Below, piece after piece: positions 1 through 8,366 of a stretch of DNA of 64,000 nucleotides; position 1 is the stretch's first letter, and each line of letters begins with the position of its first letter. The notes under the pieces were generated by a model. It searched no databases, had not been told where the DNA came from, and was given only the letters and a program-made list of their open reading frames with translations. Where the stretch lies: contig CAZUDO010000085.1 in assembly GCA_964618895.1 (NCBI GenBank), forward strand, positions 30,849-94,848, given 5' to 3'. The position numbers were made by a program, and so were the translations under genes. This DNA is from CAZUDO01 sp964618895. Lineage in GTDB: Bacteria; Desulfobacterota; Binatia; DP-6.

Positions 1-99
1 CGCGCCGCCGAGGCGCTAGTGCAGGTGTTCGCGGACGGAAAGGCGCCCGACGGCGTGGCACAGGCGCGGCGATGGGTCGCGGAGCGTTGCCGCCCGTGA
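1..99 (+). CDS. C-terminal end of an unknown protein (truncated by the window edge)
   Basis: An open frame enters from the left edge and stops at a TGA at 97-99. The 32 visible residues are Ala/Arg/Val-rich and end in VAERCRP. There is no recognisable motif, so no function can be assigned. It is called because the frame is open to the edge and the codon use (G/C at third positions) matches the neighbouring genes; a chance open frame of this length is also possible. Confidence 0.4.
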   Translation, partial: RAAEALVQVFADGKAPDGVAQARRWVAERCRP

Positions 100-165
100 G
101 GGCGACGCGCCGGGCTCACCCCTGCCACTCGAGCGGCCGCCGCGGGTCGCCTGTTTGACGGTGTC

Positions 166-193
166 GTCGTCATTTGTCATGTCATATGACGAC
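166..193. promoter_or_regulatory. Inverted repeat covering the start codon of the ATPase gene
   Basis: The arms GTCGTCAT (166-173) and ATGACGAC (186-193) are perfect reverse complements separated by 12 bases. The right arm contains the ATG at 186 that I chose as the start of the downstream gene. It could be an operator for a repressor or an mRNA hairpin that hides the start. The role is inferred from position only. Confidence 0.35.
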
Positions 194-1349
194 AGACATG
201 GCGTCTCTCGATCCGCCCAGTATCCCCCGGGTGCTCGACCTGGCCGGGCTGCTCGCGAAGAAGTCGCATTTTCTCTTCGGTCCGCGCCAGACGGGCAAGA
301 CGTTCCTGGTGCAAGCGGCGCTGCCCGGCGTGCGCGTCTACGACCTGCTCGACTCCTCGGTGTACCTGGCGCTCAGCCAGCATCCCGGACGCATCGCCGA
401 AGAGCTTGGACCGCGCGATACGGTGGTCGTGATCGACGAGGTGCAGCGTATCCCGGGTCTCCTGCACGAGGTGCAGCGACTCATCGAGCGCCGTCGGGTG
501 CGCTTCCTGCTCACCGGGTCGAGCGCGCGGAAACTGCGCCGCGGCGGTGTGAACCTGCTCGGGGGCCGGGCGCGCACGCGTCATCTGCATCCGCTCAGTT
601 GGCGCGAGCTGGGTCCGCGCTTCGACCTCGCTCGGGTCGCCGAGCGCGGCCTGCTGCCCTCGGTCTACTTCTCCGACGACCCGCGCAGTGACCTGAAGGC
701 GTACGCCGGCGACTATCTCCAGCAGGAGATCGTCGCCGAGGGCGCCGCGCGCAACGTGCCCGCCTTCAGCCGCTTTCTCCGCGTGGCTGCGCTGTGCAAC
801 GCCACCCTCGTCAACTTCAGCAAGGTCGCCAACGATGCGCAGGTGAAACGCACGACGGTGTACGAGTACTTCGCGATCCTGGTCGACACGCTCGTCCTGC
901 ACGAGCTACCGGCCTGGCGCCTGTCGCGCAAGCGCAAGCCTCTCGCCTCGTCCAAGTACTACTTCTTCGACGTCGGGGTCGTGGGAGAGCTGCAGGGGCG
1001 CCCGTTCCGGATCGGGACCCCCGAGTTCGGGCAGGCGTTCGAGACCTGGCTCTTCCACGAGCTGGTGTGCCATCGCGACTATGTGTCGGGTGAGCCGTTG
1101 CACTTCTGGCGCACGACGTCGCACTTCGAGGTGGACTTCATCATCGGCGACCATACGGCCGTCGAGGTCAAGGCGACCGAGCACGTGTCGGCGAAAGACC
1201 TTCGCGGACTGCGTGCCCTGGCCGAGGAGAAGGCGCTGCGCCGCTATCTGTGCGTCAGCTTGGAGCGCCGGCGCCGTGTGGTAGACGGGGTCGTGATTCT
1301 CCCGTACGCGGAGTTTCTCGAGCGACTGTGGGCTGGTGAATGGCGCTGA
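186..1349 (+). CDS. AAA-type ATP-binding protein, DUF4143 family
   Basis: A 387-residue protein with the layout of the AAA_14/DUF4143 family. Near residues 31-39 lies a Walker A motif GPRQTGKT, around residue 80 a Walker B segment VVVIDEVQ, and then LLTGSSARKL, a typical sensor-like stretch. The C-terminal third carries the DUF4143 part ending in a nuclease-like fold (EVDFIIGDHTAVEVKA). Members are widespread, often solitary or mobile, and their cellular job is not settled. The ATG at 186 was preferred over a TTG at 174 and an ATG at 198; all are in frame. The following gene is convergent and ends 6 bases away. Confidence 0.85.
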   Translation: MTTDMASLDPPSIPRVLDLAGLLAKKSHFLFGPRQTGKTFLVQAALPGVRVYDLLDSSVYLALSQHPGRIAEELGPRDTVVVIDEVQRIPGLLHEVQRLIERRRVRFLLTGSSARKLRRGGVNLLGGRARTRHLHPLSWRELGPRFDLARVAERGLLPSVYFSDDPRSDLKAYAGDYLQQEIVAEGAARNVPAFSRFLRVAALCNATLVNFSKVANDAQVKRTTVYEYFAILVDTLVLHELPAWRLSRKRKPLASSKYYFFDVGVVGELQGRPFRIGTPEFGQAFETWLFHELVCHRDYVSGEPLHFWRTTSHFEVDFIIGDHTAVEVKATEHVSAKDLRGLRALAEEKALRRYLCVSLERRRRVVDGVVILPYAEFLERLWAGEWR

Positions 1350-1355
1350 GGGCGT

Positions 1356-2177
1356 TCAACCCCCCGCTCCCATCAGCTTGAACGCTCGCACGGCGTTGTC
1401 GCGCAGGAACTTCCGCCGCACCGCGTCCGGCAGCTGGCAGTGCTCGTCGACCTGCCCGAGCGGACGCGCGACCGGCAGGAGCGGCCAGTCCGACGCGAAC
1501 AGGCACTTGTCCTGCCCGAACGTCCGCATGAAGTGCATGAAGGCTTCGGGAAAGTGCTTCGGGATGTGCGCCGAGGTGTCGATCCACACGTTCGCGTGCT
1601 TCCAGGCCACCGCGATGGCCTCCTCCGTCCACGGCCAGCCGATGTGCCCGCCGACGATGCGCAGCTCCGGGAAGTCGAGCGCCACCTGGTCCAGGTAGAT
1701 GGGCCGCCCCACCTCGGACGGATAGAGCGGGCCGGTCTGCCCGATCTGGGTGGTGAAGGTGATGTCGAGCTCCACGCACTTGGCGTAGATCGGGTAGTAC
1801 ATCCGGTCGGTCGGCGGCTTGCCCCACAGGAACGGCTCGATCTTGACCGCCTTGAAGCCGTACTCGCGCACGCATGTCTCGATGGTGCGGAGACACGTCA
1901 TGATGTTGGTCGGGTTCGGGCACACGATGCCGAAGAAGCGCTCGGGCCAGCGGCGGCAGGTCTCGATCACCCACGGAATGTCCTCGCCGCAGAGCCCGGC
2001 CAGGGCGACGCCGGCGGCGTCCATCTCGGCGACCAGGTCTTCCGGGCGGGTCCCGTCGCGGAGCCAGTCGAGCTGCCCGTAGCGCGCGAAGATGTGCTCA
2101 CCGGCGGGATTGCGATCGGCGGGGAGGGGGCGGAGCAGGTTCACCCACGCGTCGATCATCCAGGGGGCGTCGGGCAT
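1356..2177 (-). CDS. Amidohydrolase-fold (ACMSD-like, PF04909) protein with an incomplete metal site
   Basis: A 273-residue TIM-barrel protein of the amidohydrolase-2 type. It keeps the late-barrel signatures GGHIGWPW and FASDWP, the latter with the conserved Asp. The N-terminal His-x-His pair normally following the first strand is absent: the first strand reads MIDAWVNLL. A mid-barrel His position reads TTQIGQTG. The metal site is therefore incomplete and the reaction may be a metal-light decarboxylation or hydration, or none; this is inference. The start at 2177 (MPDAPWMIDAW) was chosen over an upstream ATG at 2255 because the longer N-terminus is low-complexity Pro/Ala. It is divergent from the HyuB gene. 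Confidence 0.8.
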   Translation of the reverse strand: MPDAPWMIDAWVNLLRPLPADRNPAGEHIFARYGQLDWLRDGTRPEDLVAEMDAAGVALAGLCGEDIPWVIETCRRWPERFFGIVCPNPTNIMTCLRTIETCVREYGFKAVKIEPFLWGKPPTDRMYYPIYAKCVELDITFTTQIGQTGPLYPSEVGRPIYLDQVALDFPELRIVGGHIGWPWTEEAIAVAWKHANVWIDTSAHIPKHFPEAFMHFMRTFGQDKCLFASDWPLLPVARPLGQVDEHCQLPDAVRRKFLRDNAVRAFKLMGAGG

Positions 2178-2477
2178 GGGGGGGCTATAGCACGGACGGG
2201 CGGCCTGGGGTGCTGGGCACGGTCTACGAGCCGGGAGCGCCCCGAGAGCGATCACCCGATCCGAGACCAGGGACGGAGTTCAGCCCACCACGAACGAGTC
2301 GTGCTCCGTCGTCCCGCTCGGGTGCGGCGGTAGGCGGGACGCTCCAATCGATCATTCGACAATCCGGAATGCCCCGGTCACTCTTCGAGGGTTGACCGTC
2401 AGCGAAGCCCCGGGGTCGGCCGCGACTCCTTGGGGCGGCCTTGTCAGCCCTGCCGCCTCCGGACCATAACGCCCCCC
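2178..2477. other. Divergent intergenic region, no gene seen
   Basis: About 300 bases separate the minus-strand amidohydrolase from the plus-strand HyuB gene. No frame here has family-like sequence. The region must hold both promoters; I see no convincing -35/-10 pair and only a weak 5-base inverted repeat (CATTC/GAATG) near 2354-2372. Confidence 0.5.
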
Positions 2478-4265
2478 ATGCCCCACGCCCCGCGCCGGCG
2501 CCGCCCCCGGCCGCGCGCCGTCGACCCGGTTACCGTGGAGATCATCCACGGTGCCATGGAAACCATCGCCTACGAGATGGCCACCCACGTGAGCCTGGCC
2601 GCCACCACCCCCATCCTGAACCAGTCGAACGAGCGTAACGCCACCATCCTGGACGCCGGCGGCTGTCTGGCCGCGCTGTCGGTCGGCATTCCGCAGTTCA
2701 TGCTCAGCTCGACGCTGCCGGTGCGCTTCGCGCTCGAATTCTTCGGCGTCGATGGGCTCCACGACGGCGACGTGCTGCTGGCCAACGATCCCTACCACGG
2801 CGGCGGCCACCTACCCGACTACAATGTGTTCGCGCCCGTCTTCCACGACGGGCAGATGGCGTTGATCGCCAGCATCCAATGCCATCACGCCGACACCGGC
2901 GGCGGTATGCCGGGGGGCTACAACGCCGACGCGCCCGACATCTGGGCCGAGGGGGTGCGCTTCCCGACCCTCAAGCTCTGGGAGCGCGGGCGCGAGCGGA
3001 AGGACATCACCTACTTCCTGCAGGTGAACAACCGCACGCCCACCTTCCTGGGCGACCTGCGCGCGCAGGTGGGGGCGGCCCAGCTCGGCGTACGGCGCCT
3101 CGAGCAGGTCCTCGCCCGTCACGGCGCCGCTGCCGTCCGCGGCGCGGTGCAGCAGATGATCGACTTCGCCGCCCGGCGCTTCCGCGAGGAGGTCGCGACC
3201 TGGCCCGACGGCGTCTACCAGTCCGACGTGTACGTCGACCACGATCCCAAGGGAAATCCCGACATCCACTTGCACTGCGCGGTCACGGTGCGCGGCGACC
3301 GTCTCACCATCGACTTCACCGGCTCGGACGCGCGGCCGGAGATCCAAGCCTACTCGTCGTTCGGCAACACGCGCGGCTACGTGGTGGCGCAGTTGGCCTC
3401 GATGATGGATCCGACCATCCCCAAGAACGAAGGCTTCTTCCGCGCCATCGATCTGATCGTGCCGGAAGGCTGCTGCCTGAACCCGCCGCCGGGCCGCTCG
3501 GTCGCCGCCGGCACGCACCACCCCGGGACGGAGGTGGGCGAGGCGATCGCGTTGGCGCTGGCGCCGGCGCTGCCCGACCGCTGCTGCCCGCAGGTGTACA
3601 AGATCGGTATGCCGACCGTGATCTACGGCACCCATCCCCGTACCGGGCAGTTGTTCATCGACAACTCGGCCGATACCATCGCTGCCCACTGCAGCGCGGT
3701 CGCCGGGCAGGACGGCTGGGGCTCGATGAACGTGAGCTTCGGTAACCTGATCCGCGCCACGGCCGAGATCAACGAGAGCATCTTCCCGCAGCGCCAGCTG
3801 GCGCGCGACTACCGCACCGACAGTGGCGGCGCGGGGCAGTTCCGCGGCGGCCTCGGCACCACCTACGTGAAGCAGCTGCTCGTGCCGGCGAACGTCTACA
3901 CCTACGTCGTCGGGCGGAAGTATCCGATGCCGGGCATCGCCGGCGGGAAGCCGGGAGCGCCGAACCGGTTGGAGCTGAAGGTCGGCGGCGCGGTGGAAGA
4001 GGCCGGCGAGACGGTGCGCATCGTGCCGCACGCTGCCGGCGAGGCCATCCGCTATCACTACGGCGGCGGGGGCGGGTGGGGCGATCCGCTCGTGCGGGAG
4101 CCTGCCCGGGTGCTGGACGACGTGCTCGACGAGTACGTGTCGGCGGAGAGTGCGCGGACGGACTACGGCGTGGCGTTCACGGGCACGCTCGAACACTGCG
4201 ATCTCGCGGTCGACGAGGCGGCGACGGCGGCGCTGCGTGCGGCGCGGCGGGAAAGGGGTGCATGA
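2478..4265 (+). CDS. Hydantoinase B / oxoprolinase family protein (HyuB-like)
   Basis: A 595-residue protein with the full-length HyuB layout. It starts with a short basic Pro/Arg leader, then DPVTVEIIHGAM, the metal-site region NDPYHGGGHLPD near residue 110, and the C-terminal Gly-rich GGGGGWGDPL. HyuB proteins normally pair with HyuA to hydrolyse cyclic amides such as hydantoins or 5-oxoproline with ATP, but no HyuA lies in the window. The start at 2478 gives the usual N-terminus; an upstream GTG at 2430 only adds low-complexity sequence. The stop overlaps the next start by 4 bases (ATGA), so they are probably co-transcribed. Confidence 0.88.
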   Translation: MPHAPRRRRPRPRAVDPVTVEIIHGAMETIAYEMATHVSLAATTPILNQSNERNATILDAGGCLAALSVGIPQFMLSSTLPVRFALEFFGVDGLHDGDVLLANDPYHGGGHLPDYNVFAPVFHDGQMALIASIQCHHADTGGGMPGGYNADAPDIWAEGVRFPTLKLWERGRERKDITYFLQVNNRTPTFLGDLRAQVGAAQLGVRRLEQVLARHGAAAVRGAVQQMIDFAARRFREEVATWPDGVYQSDVYVDHDPKGNPDIHLHCAVTVRGDRLTIDFTGSDARPEIQAYSSFGNTRGYVVAQLASMMDPTIPKNEGFFRAIDLIVPEGCCLNPPPGRSVAAGTHHPGTEVGEAIALALAPALPDRCCPQVYKIGMPTVIYGTHPRTGQLFIDNSADTIAAHCSAVAGQDGWGSMNVSFGNLIRATAEINESIFPQRQLARDYRTDSGGAGQFRGGLGTTYVKQLLVPANVYTYVVGRKYPMPGIAGGKPGAPNRLELKVGGAVEEAGETVRIVPHAAGEAIRYHYGGGGGWGDPLVREPARVLDDVLDEYVSAESARTDYGVAFTGTLEHCDLAVDEAATAALRAARRERGA

Positions 4266-4765
4266 CGCCTGCACCCACTGTTCCGAGCTGGGTTCACGGC
4301 TTTCTCCGCGACCGTCGGGTAGCAGTGCTGTCGCTCGTCCGCGGCGACCGGTTGCCGCTCACGACGCCGGTCTGGTACGACTGGGACGAGCGCGTGTTCC
4401 GCGTTGTCGTCGAGGTCACGAGCCGCAAGGCACGTTTGCTGGCACGACGGCCCACCACGGATGCGTCGATCACGGTGCAGAGCGAGTGGCCGCCGTATCG
4501 CTACGTCGTCATGTACGGCGTCGCACGCTTGACCGACGAGTCGCCGGCGGTCCTCCGCCGGGCGCTCGCCCGACGCTATTTCGGCCGCCTCGGTGGGGAC
4601 ATGTACCTGGACGAGGAAGCGAAGCGGGGCGCGACCGATGCAACCATGCGGGTCGTCACCATCACGCCCACGCGGGTGCAGTCGCACGACTTCCATCCCG
4701 AGGCAGGGCGCCTGGGACGAGCGTACTTCGGGATCTACCGGCGACTCGCGCCGCTCCGGCCGTGA
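4262..4765 (+). CDS. Pyridoxamine 5'-phosphate oxidase-fold (PPOX/F420-type) protein
   Basis: A 167-residue split-barrel protein. It shows the family features HGFLRDRRVAVLSLV at the N-terminus, RLPLTTPVWYDWD, the basic flavin or F420 phosphate contact SRKARLLARRP, then YRYVVMYGVARLTD and a C-terminal ITPTRVQSHDF strand. Such proteins bind FMN or F420 and reduce or oxidise small molecules; which cofactor applies cannot be told from sequence alone. The ATG at 4262 overlaps the HyuB stop. It sits inside the catabolic run and could supply a redox step there. Confidence 0.8.
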   Translation: MTPAPTVPSWVHGFLRDRRVAVLSLVRGDRLPLTTPVWYDWDERVFRVVVEVTSRKARLLARRPTTDASITVQSEWPPYRYVVMYGVARLTDESPAVLRRALARRYFGRLGGDMYLDEEAKRGATDATMRVVTITPTRVQSHDFHPEAGRLGRAYFGIYRRLAPLRP

Positions 4766-4786
4766 GGCGTCCGAGGGGGGTTCGCC

Positions 4787-5155
4787 ATGACCGACATCGC
4801 ACGCCGCATCATCGCCGTCCTGATCGTGCTCCGGGCGCTCACGAACCTGGGGAAGCCCTTCGCCCCGGGCAGCGGCTTTGTCATGTTCGGGCGACTCCTC
4901 CACGGCGCCGCCAGCACCGTGGTCGCGCCGCTCTTCGGCGTCCTGATGATCGTCTACGCCTGGGGCCTCTGGCAGGCCCGCCCGTGGGCCCGCCCACTCG
5001 CCCTCGCCTACGCGGGGTGGGCGACGGTCAACGTGCTGCTCTTCCCGGTGCTCGAAGGTGTCCCGACACAGTTCGCGCCGTGGATGTACGTCGTGTTCGC
5101 CGTGCCCGGGATCGTCGTGCCCTGGCTGGCGGTGTGGCTTCTCGGACGGAAATGA
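4787..5155 (+). CDS. Small four-helix membrane protein
   Basis: A 122-residue hydrophobic protein with about four transmembrane segments (roughly residues 7-20, 40-62, 68-88 and 96-117), ending in a short basic tail LLGRK. There is no catalytic motif. Size and topology resemble DoxX-like or other small integral membrane proteins, but I do not recognise a defined family. It lies between the flavin-fold oxidase and enoyl-CoA hydratase genes in the same direction, with gaps of about 20-30 bases, so it is probably in the same transcript. Confidence 0.7.
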   Translation: MTDIARRIIAVLIVLRALTNLGKPFAPGSGFVMFGRLLHGAASTVVAPLFGVLMIVYAWGLWQARPWARPLALAYAGWATVNVLLFPVLEGVPTQFAPWMYVVFAVPGIVVPWLAVWLLGRK

Positions 5156-5173
5156 CGCGGTACCGTTCGCCGC

Positions 5174-5180
5174 AAGGAGG
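5174..5180 (+). promoter_or_regulatory. Strong ribosome binding site (AAGGAGG)
   Basis: A perfect AAGGAGG lies 4 bases before the ATG at 5185. It fixes the start of the enoyl-CoA hydratase gene even though the frame is open far upstream. Confidence 0.8.
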
Positions 5181-5184
5181 GGAC

Positions 5185-5979
5185 ATGTCGGATCCGGTGC
5201 TCGTCCAGGTCGAAGATGGCCTTGCCTGGATCACCCTCAACCGGCCCGAGACGAAGAACGCCATCAATGACGACATGCGCGTGGCGTTGCTCGCGGCGCT
5301 CGCGCGGGTGGGCAACGACGCCGACATCCGCGCCGCCGTGCTCACGGCCGCCGGCGACAGCTTCTGCCCCGGCGCCGATCTCTTCGGTGGCACACGCGAC
5401 CCCAGCGCCGCCGTCCACCCCGGTACGGCGCGCGCCATGATGAAGCGGAACTCGCAACGACTGATCCGCACGCTGCTCGACGTCGAGAAGCCGGTGATCG
5501 CCGCCGTGAACGGCGTCGCCGCCGGCATGGGCGCGCACCTGGCGTTCGCGTGCGATCTGGTGATCGCCGCCGCCGAGGCTCGCTTCATCGAGGTGTTCGT
5601 CCGCCGCGGGCTCGCGGTCGACGCCGGCGGCGCGTATCTCCTCTCCCGTACGCTCGGCGTGCATCATGCCAAGGAGCTGGTACTCCTGGGCGATGCGCTC
5701 GCGGCCGCGGATGCGCTGCGCCTCGGCCTGGTCAACAAGGTGGTGCCGCGCGCGGAGCTGGAGGGCGCGGCGCGCGAGTGGGGAACCCGCCTGGCGGCGG
5801 GCCCGACGTTCGCGCTCGGGCTCTCCAAGCGGCTGCTCAATCGTGCCTACGAATCGGGTCTGGAGGCGTGCCTGGAGGAAGAGGCGTTCGCGCAGTCGCT
5901 GGTGGCGCAGAGCGCCGACATGCAGGAAGGCATGCGCGCCTTCGTCGAGCGCCGTCCACCGGCCTTCAAGGGGCGCTAG
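5185..5979 (+). CDS. Enoyl-CoA hydratase/isomerase family protein
   Basis: A 264-residue crotonase-fold protein. Visible hallmarks are ITLNRPETKNAIND near residue 15, the oxyanion segment SFCPGADL around residue 65, and VNGVAAGMGAHLAFACDL around residue 110, followed by the C-terminal helices. The second catalytic-acid region reads VRRGLAVDAGGAYLL; the usual Glu of hydratases is replaced there by Asp or neighbouring residues, so isomerase or another crotonase activity is possible. It probably acts on enoyl-CoA in beta-oxidation with the dehydrogenases downstream. The stop codon overlaps the next start (TAGTG). Confidence 0.9.
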   Translation: MSDPVLVQVEDGLAWITLNRPETKNAINDDMRVALLAALARVGNDADIRAAVLTAAGDSFCPGADLFGGTRDPSAAVHPGTARAMMKRNSQRLIRTLLDVEKPVIAAVNGVAAGMGAHLAFACDLVIAAAEARFIEVFVRRGLAVDAGGAYLLSRTLGVHHAKELVLLGDALAAADALRLGLVNKVVPRAELEGAAREWGTRLAAGPTFALGLSKRLLNRAYESGLEACLEEEAFAQSLVAQSADMQEGMRAFVERRPPAFKGR

Positions 5980-6767
5980 TGCAGCTCGCGGGTCGGATCG
6001 CGTTGGTGACCGGGGCCAGCAAGGGCATCGGGCGCGAGATCGCTCTCCAACTGGCGGACGCGGGGGCGGAGCTCGTCATCTGCGCGCGCGGGGTCGAGGC
6101 GCTCGCCGGCGTGGCGCGCGAGATCGGGGCGCGCGGCCGGCAGGTGGAAGCGGTCACCGCCGACGTGGCCACCGCCGACGGGACGATGCACCTCCTCGAT
6201 CGGGCGCGTACCCGCTTCGGGCGCGTCGACGTGCTGGTCAACAACGCCGGCAAGGGCGCGCCGAAGAAGATGCTGGCGCTCACCGACGCCGACTGGTTGG
6301 ACAGCTTCCAGCTGAACCTCATGAGCGCCGTGCGCCTCTCCCTCGGCTGCGTGCCGCTCATGCAGGCCCACGGCGGCGGCCGCATCATCAACATCTCGTC
6401 CCGCGTCGGCCGCCAGCCGGATCCGTACTTTGCACCCTACGCCGCCGCCAAGGCGGCGCTTATCAACTTCACCAAGAACCTCGCCAACGCGTTCTCCAAG
6501 GACGGCGTCCTGTGCAACTGCGTCGTGCCGGGCCTCATCCGCACCGAAGCGGTGGAAGAAGCGGCGCGGGCGAGCGCGGCCGCCACCGGCAAGACCGTCG
6601 ACGAGGTGTTCGCTGCCACGCTCGCCAAGCGCCCCATCCCCGCCGGGCGCATGGGCATGCCCGCGGATGTGGCCGGCCTGGTCGTCTTCCTGGCTGGTCC
6701 GCAGGCGAGCTGGATCACCGGCAGCACGTTCACGGTCGACGGCGGCATCGTGCCGACGGCGCCGTGA
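5979..6767 (+). CDS. Short-chain dehydrogenase/reductase (SDR)
   Basis: A 262-residue classical SDR. The NAD(P)-binding motif TGASKGIG is at residues 11-18, followed by NNAGKG, the catalytic Ser region INISSRVG, and YAAAKAA with the Tyr-x3-Lys pair. The C-terminal motif ITGSTFTVDGG is also present. It begins with GTG at 5979, one base inside the preceding stop, so translation is probably coupled. By context it may oxidise or reduce a 3-hydroxy/3-keto acyl-CoA intermediate; the substrate is inferred. Confidence 0.92.
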   Translation: MQLAGRIALVTGASKGIGREIALQLADAGAELVICARGVEALAGVAREIGARGRQVEAVTADVATADGTMHLLDRARTRFGRVDVLVNNAGKGAPKKMLALTDADWLDSFQLNLMSAVRLSLGCVPLMQAHGGGRIINISSRVGRQPDPYFAPYAAAKAALINFTKNLANAFSKDGVLCNCVVPGLIRTEAVEEAARASAAATGKTVDEVFAATLAKRPIPAGRMGMPADVAGLVVFLAGPQASWITGSTFTVDGGIVPTAP

Positions 6768-6811
6768 GTCCGCAGGTTGATCAGCGTCCACCCCGCTGCG
6801 ATACTCGCGCC

Positions 6812-7177
6812 GTGGCCGTGAACGGGAACACCAAGGTGATTCGCCTCACCGCCGAGCGCCTGCAACGGCTCGAGCGCCGCATGGCGGCCGTCGAGGTTGC
6901 GCCGCGCGGCACGAGCACGCGCCTCGACCGGACCAACGCCCGCCCGGAAGAGAGCAACGATCGCCTGGATCAGGCGGTCGACGTGCTGACCCGCCTGGTG
7001 CGCGTGGTCGCGGCGCAGAACGGGCGCATCAACCGCACCTTCGCGCAGCTGAACGGCCGTCTCGAGCGGCTGTCGCGGGCCATCCTGAGCGGCCGGACCG
7101 CGGACGCGCAGCGCCTGCAACGGCTCGAGCGGCGCATCACCGGGCTCGAGCGCGCCCTCGACCGCAACGGCTCGTAG
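6812..7177 (+). CDS. Short coiled-coil protein with LQRLERR repeats
   Basis: A 121-residue, highly charged protein with heptad-like spacing of Leu/Ile and repeated LQRLERR motifs (near residues 12-18 and again near 102-110). This predicts one long coiled coil. There is no membrane segment or enzyme motif. The start is uncertain: GTG at 6812 or GTG at 6818. It lies between SDR and acyl-CoA dehydrogenase genes in the same direction. I do not recognise the family, and a structural or scaffolding role is a guess. Confidence 0.6.
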   Translation: MAVNGNTKVIRLTAERLQRLERRMAAVEVAPRGTSTRLDRTNARPEESNDRLDQAVDVLTRLVRVVAAQNGRINRTFAQLNGRLERLSRAILSGRTADAQRLQRLERRITGLERALDRNGS

Positions 7178-7191
7178 GGGCGGGGTCCGGC

Positions 7192-8358
7192 TTGGACTTC
7201 GCCTTCACGCCGGAGGACGAACGATTCCGGGCGGCGCTGCGCCGGTTCCTGGCCGACGAGCTGCCCGCCTGGTGGCGGGGTATGTTCGTTGCCGACCCGC
7301 GCGCCATCCCCGAGACGCGGCGCTTCTGCGAACAGCTGGCCGCGCGTGGCTGGCTCACCATGGCGTGGCCGCGAGAGTACGGCGGCCAGGAGGCGAGCGT
7401 CTGGCAGCAGGCCATCCTGCGCGAGGAGATGTGGGCGCACGACGAGCCGCGCGGCCCGCAGTACATGAACCTGAACTACATTGGCCCGTGCATCATGCGC
7501 TTCGGCACCGCGTCGCAGAAGGCACGCTTCCTGCCGCCCATGGCCGCCGGTCAGGTGCTGTGGACGCAGGGATTCTCCGAGCCGAACGCCGGCTCGGACC
7601 TGGCGTCGCTCACCACTCGTGCCGAGGAGCGCGGCGACCACTTCGTCGTGAACGGCCAGAAGACCTGGAACAGCTACGCTGACGCGCCCGCCGACTGGTG
7701 CTTCCTGCTCGCCCGCACCGACCCGGCGGCGGCGCGCCATCGCGGGCTGTCAGTGCTGCTGGTCGACATGCGCACCCCCGGCATCCGGGTGCGGCCGATC
7801 GATACCATGGCCGGGCCGCACGAGTTCACCGAGATCTTCTTCGACGACGTGGTCGTGCGGCGCGACTGCCTTCTGGGCGAGCTACATCGCGGCTGGGACG
7901 TGGTCACCACCGGACTCACCTTCGAGCGCGTCGGCATCGCGCGCTATGCCCGCGCCGGGCGCGTGATCGAGGCGTTGGTCGCGCACGTGCGGGCGGCAGG
8001 GGGCGCCGCCGAGCCGGACGTGCGCCACGCGCTCGCCGACCTGCGCGCCCGCTACGAGGCGGCGCGGCTTCTCAACTACCGTGTGCTCTCGCTGCAGGCG
8101 TCCGGGGGAGTCCCGACGGTCGAGGCGGCCATCGCCCGCGTCCACAACACGCAGCTCGAACAGCGCGTGGGTCACGTCGGTCTCGAGCTGCTCGGGCTCC
8201 CGGGACAGCTCACGCACGACGCACCGGAGGCGCCGCTCGGGGGGCTCGTCTGGCGGCAGTGGGTACGCAACATCCCCACCACCGTGGCCGCCGGGACACT
8301 CGAGATCCAGAAGAGCATCATCGCCGAGCGCGGCCTCGGCCTGCCGCGGTCGCGCTGA
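7192..8358 (+). CDS. Acyl-CoA dehydrogenase (first of a pair)
   Basis: A 388-residue flavoprotein of the acyl-CoA dehydrogenase family. It begins at TTG with the typical MDFAFTPEDERFRAALRRF. The middle FAD/substrate motif reads GFSEPNAGSDLASL, followed by WNSYADAPADWCFLLART, and the C-terminus AAGTLEIQKSIIAERGLGLP contacts FAD. The paired arrangement with the next gene (8 bases apart) resembles steroid or side-chain degrading FadE pairs that form alpha2beta2 heterotetramers; that parallel is from family knowledge. It oxidises acyl-CoA to enoyl-CoA, passing electrons to ETF. Confidence 0.9.
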   Translation: MDFAFTPEDERFRAALRRFLADELPAWWRGMFVADPRAIPETRRFCEQLAARGWLTMAWPREYGGQEASVWQQAILREEMWAHDEPRGPQYMNLNYIGPCIMRFGTASQKARFLPPMAAGQVLWTQGFSEPNAGSDLASLTTRAEERGDHFVVNGQKTWNSYADAPADWCFLLARTDPAAARHRGLSVLLVDMRTPGIRVRPIDTMAGPHEFTEIFFDDVVVRRDCLLGELHRGWDVVTTGLTFERVGIARYARAGRVIEALVAHVRAAGGAAEPDVRHALADLRARYEAARLLNYRVLSLQASGGVPTVEAAIARVHNTQLEQRVGHVGLELLGLPGQLTHDAPEAPLGGLVWRQWVRNIPTTVAAGTLEIQKSIIAERGLGLPRSR

Positions 8359-8366
8359 GGGCGACG

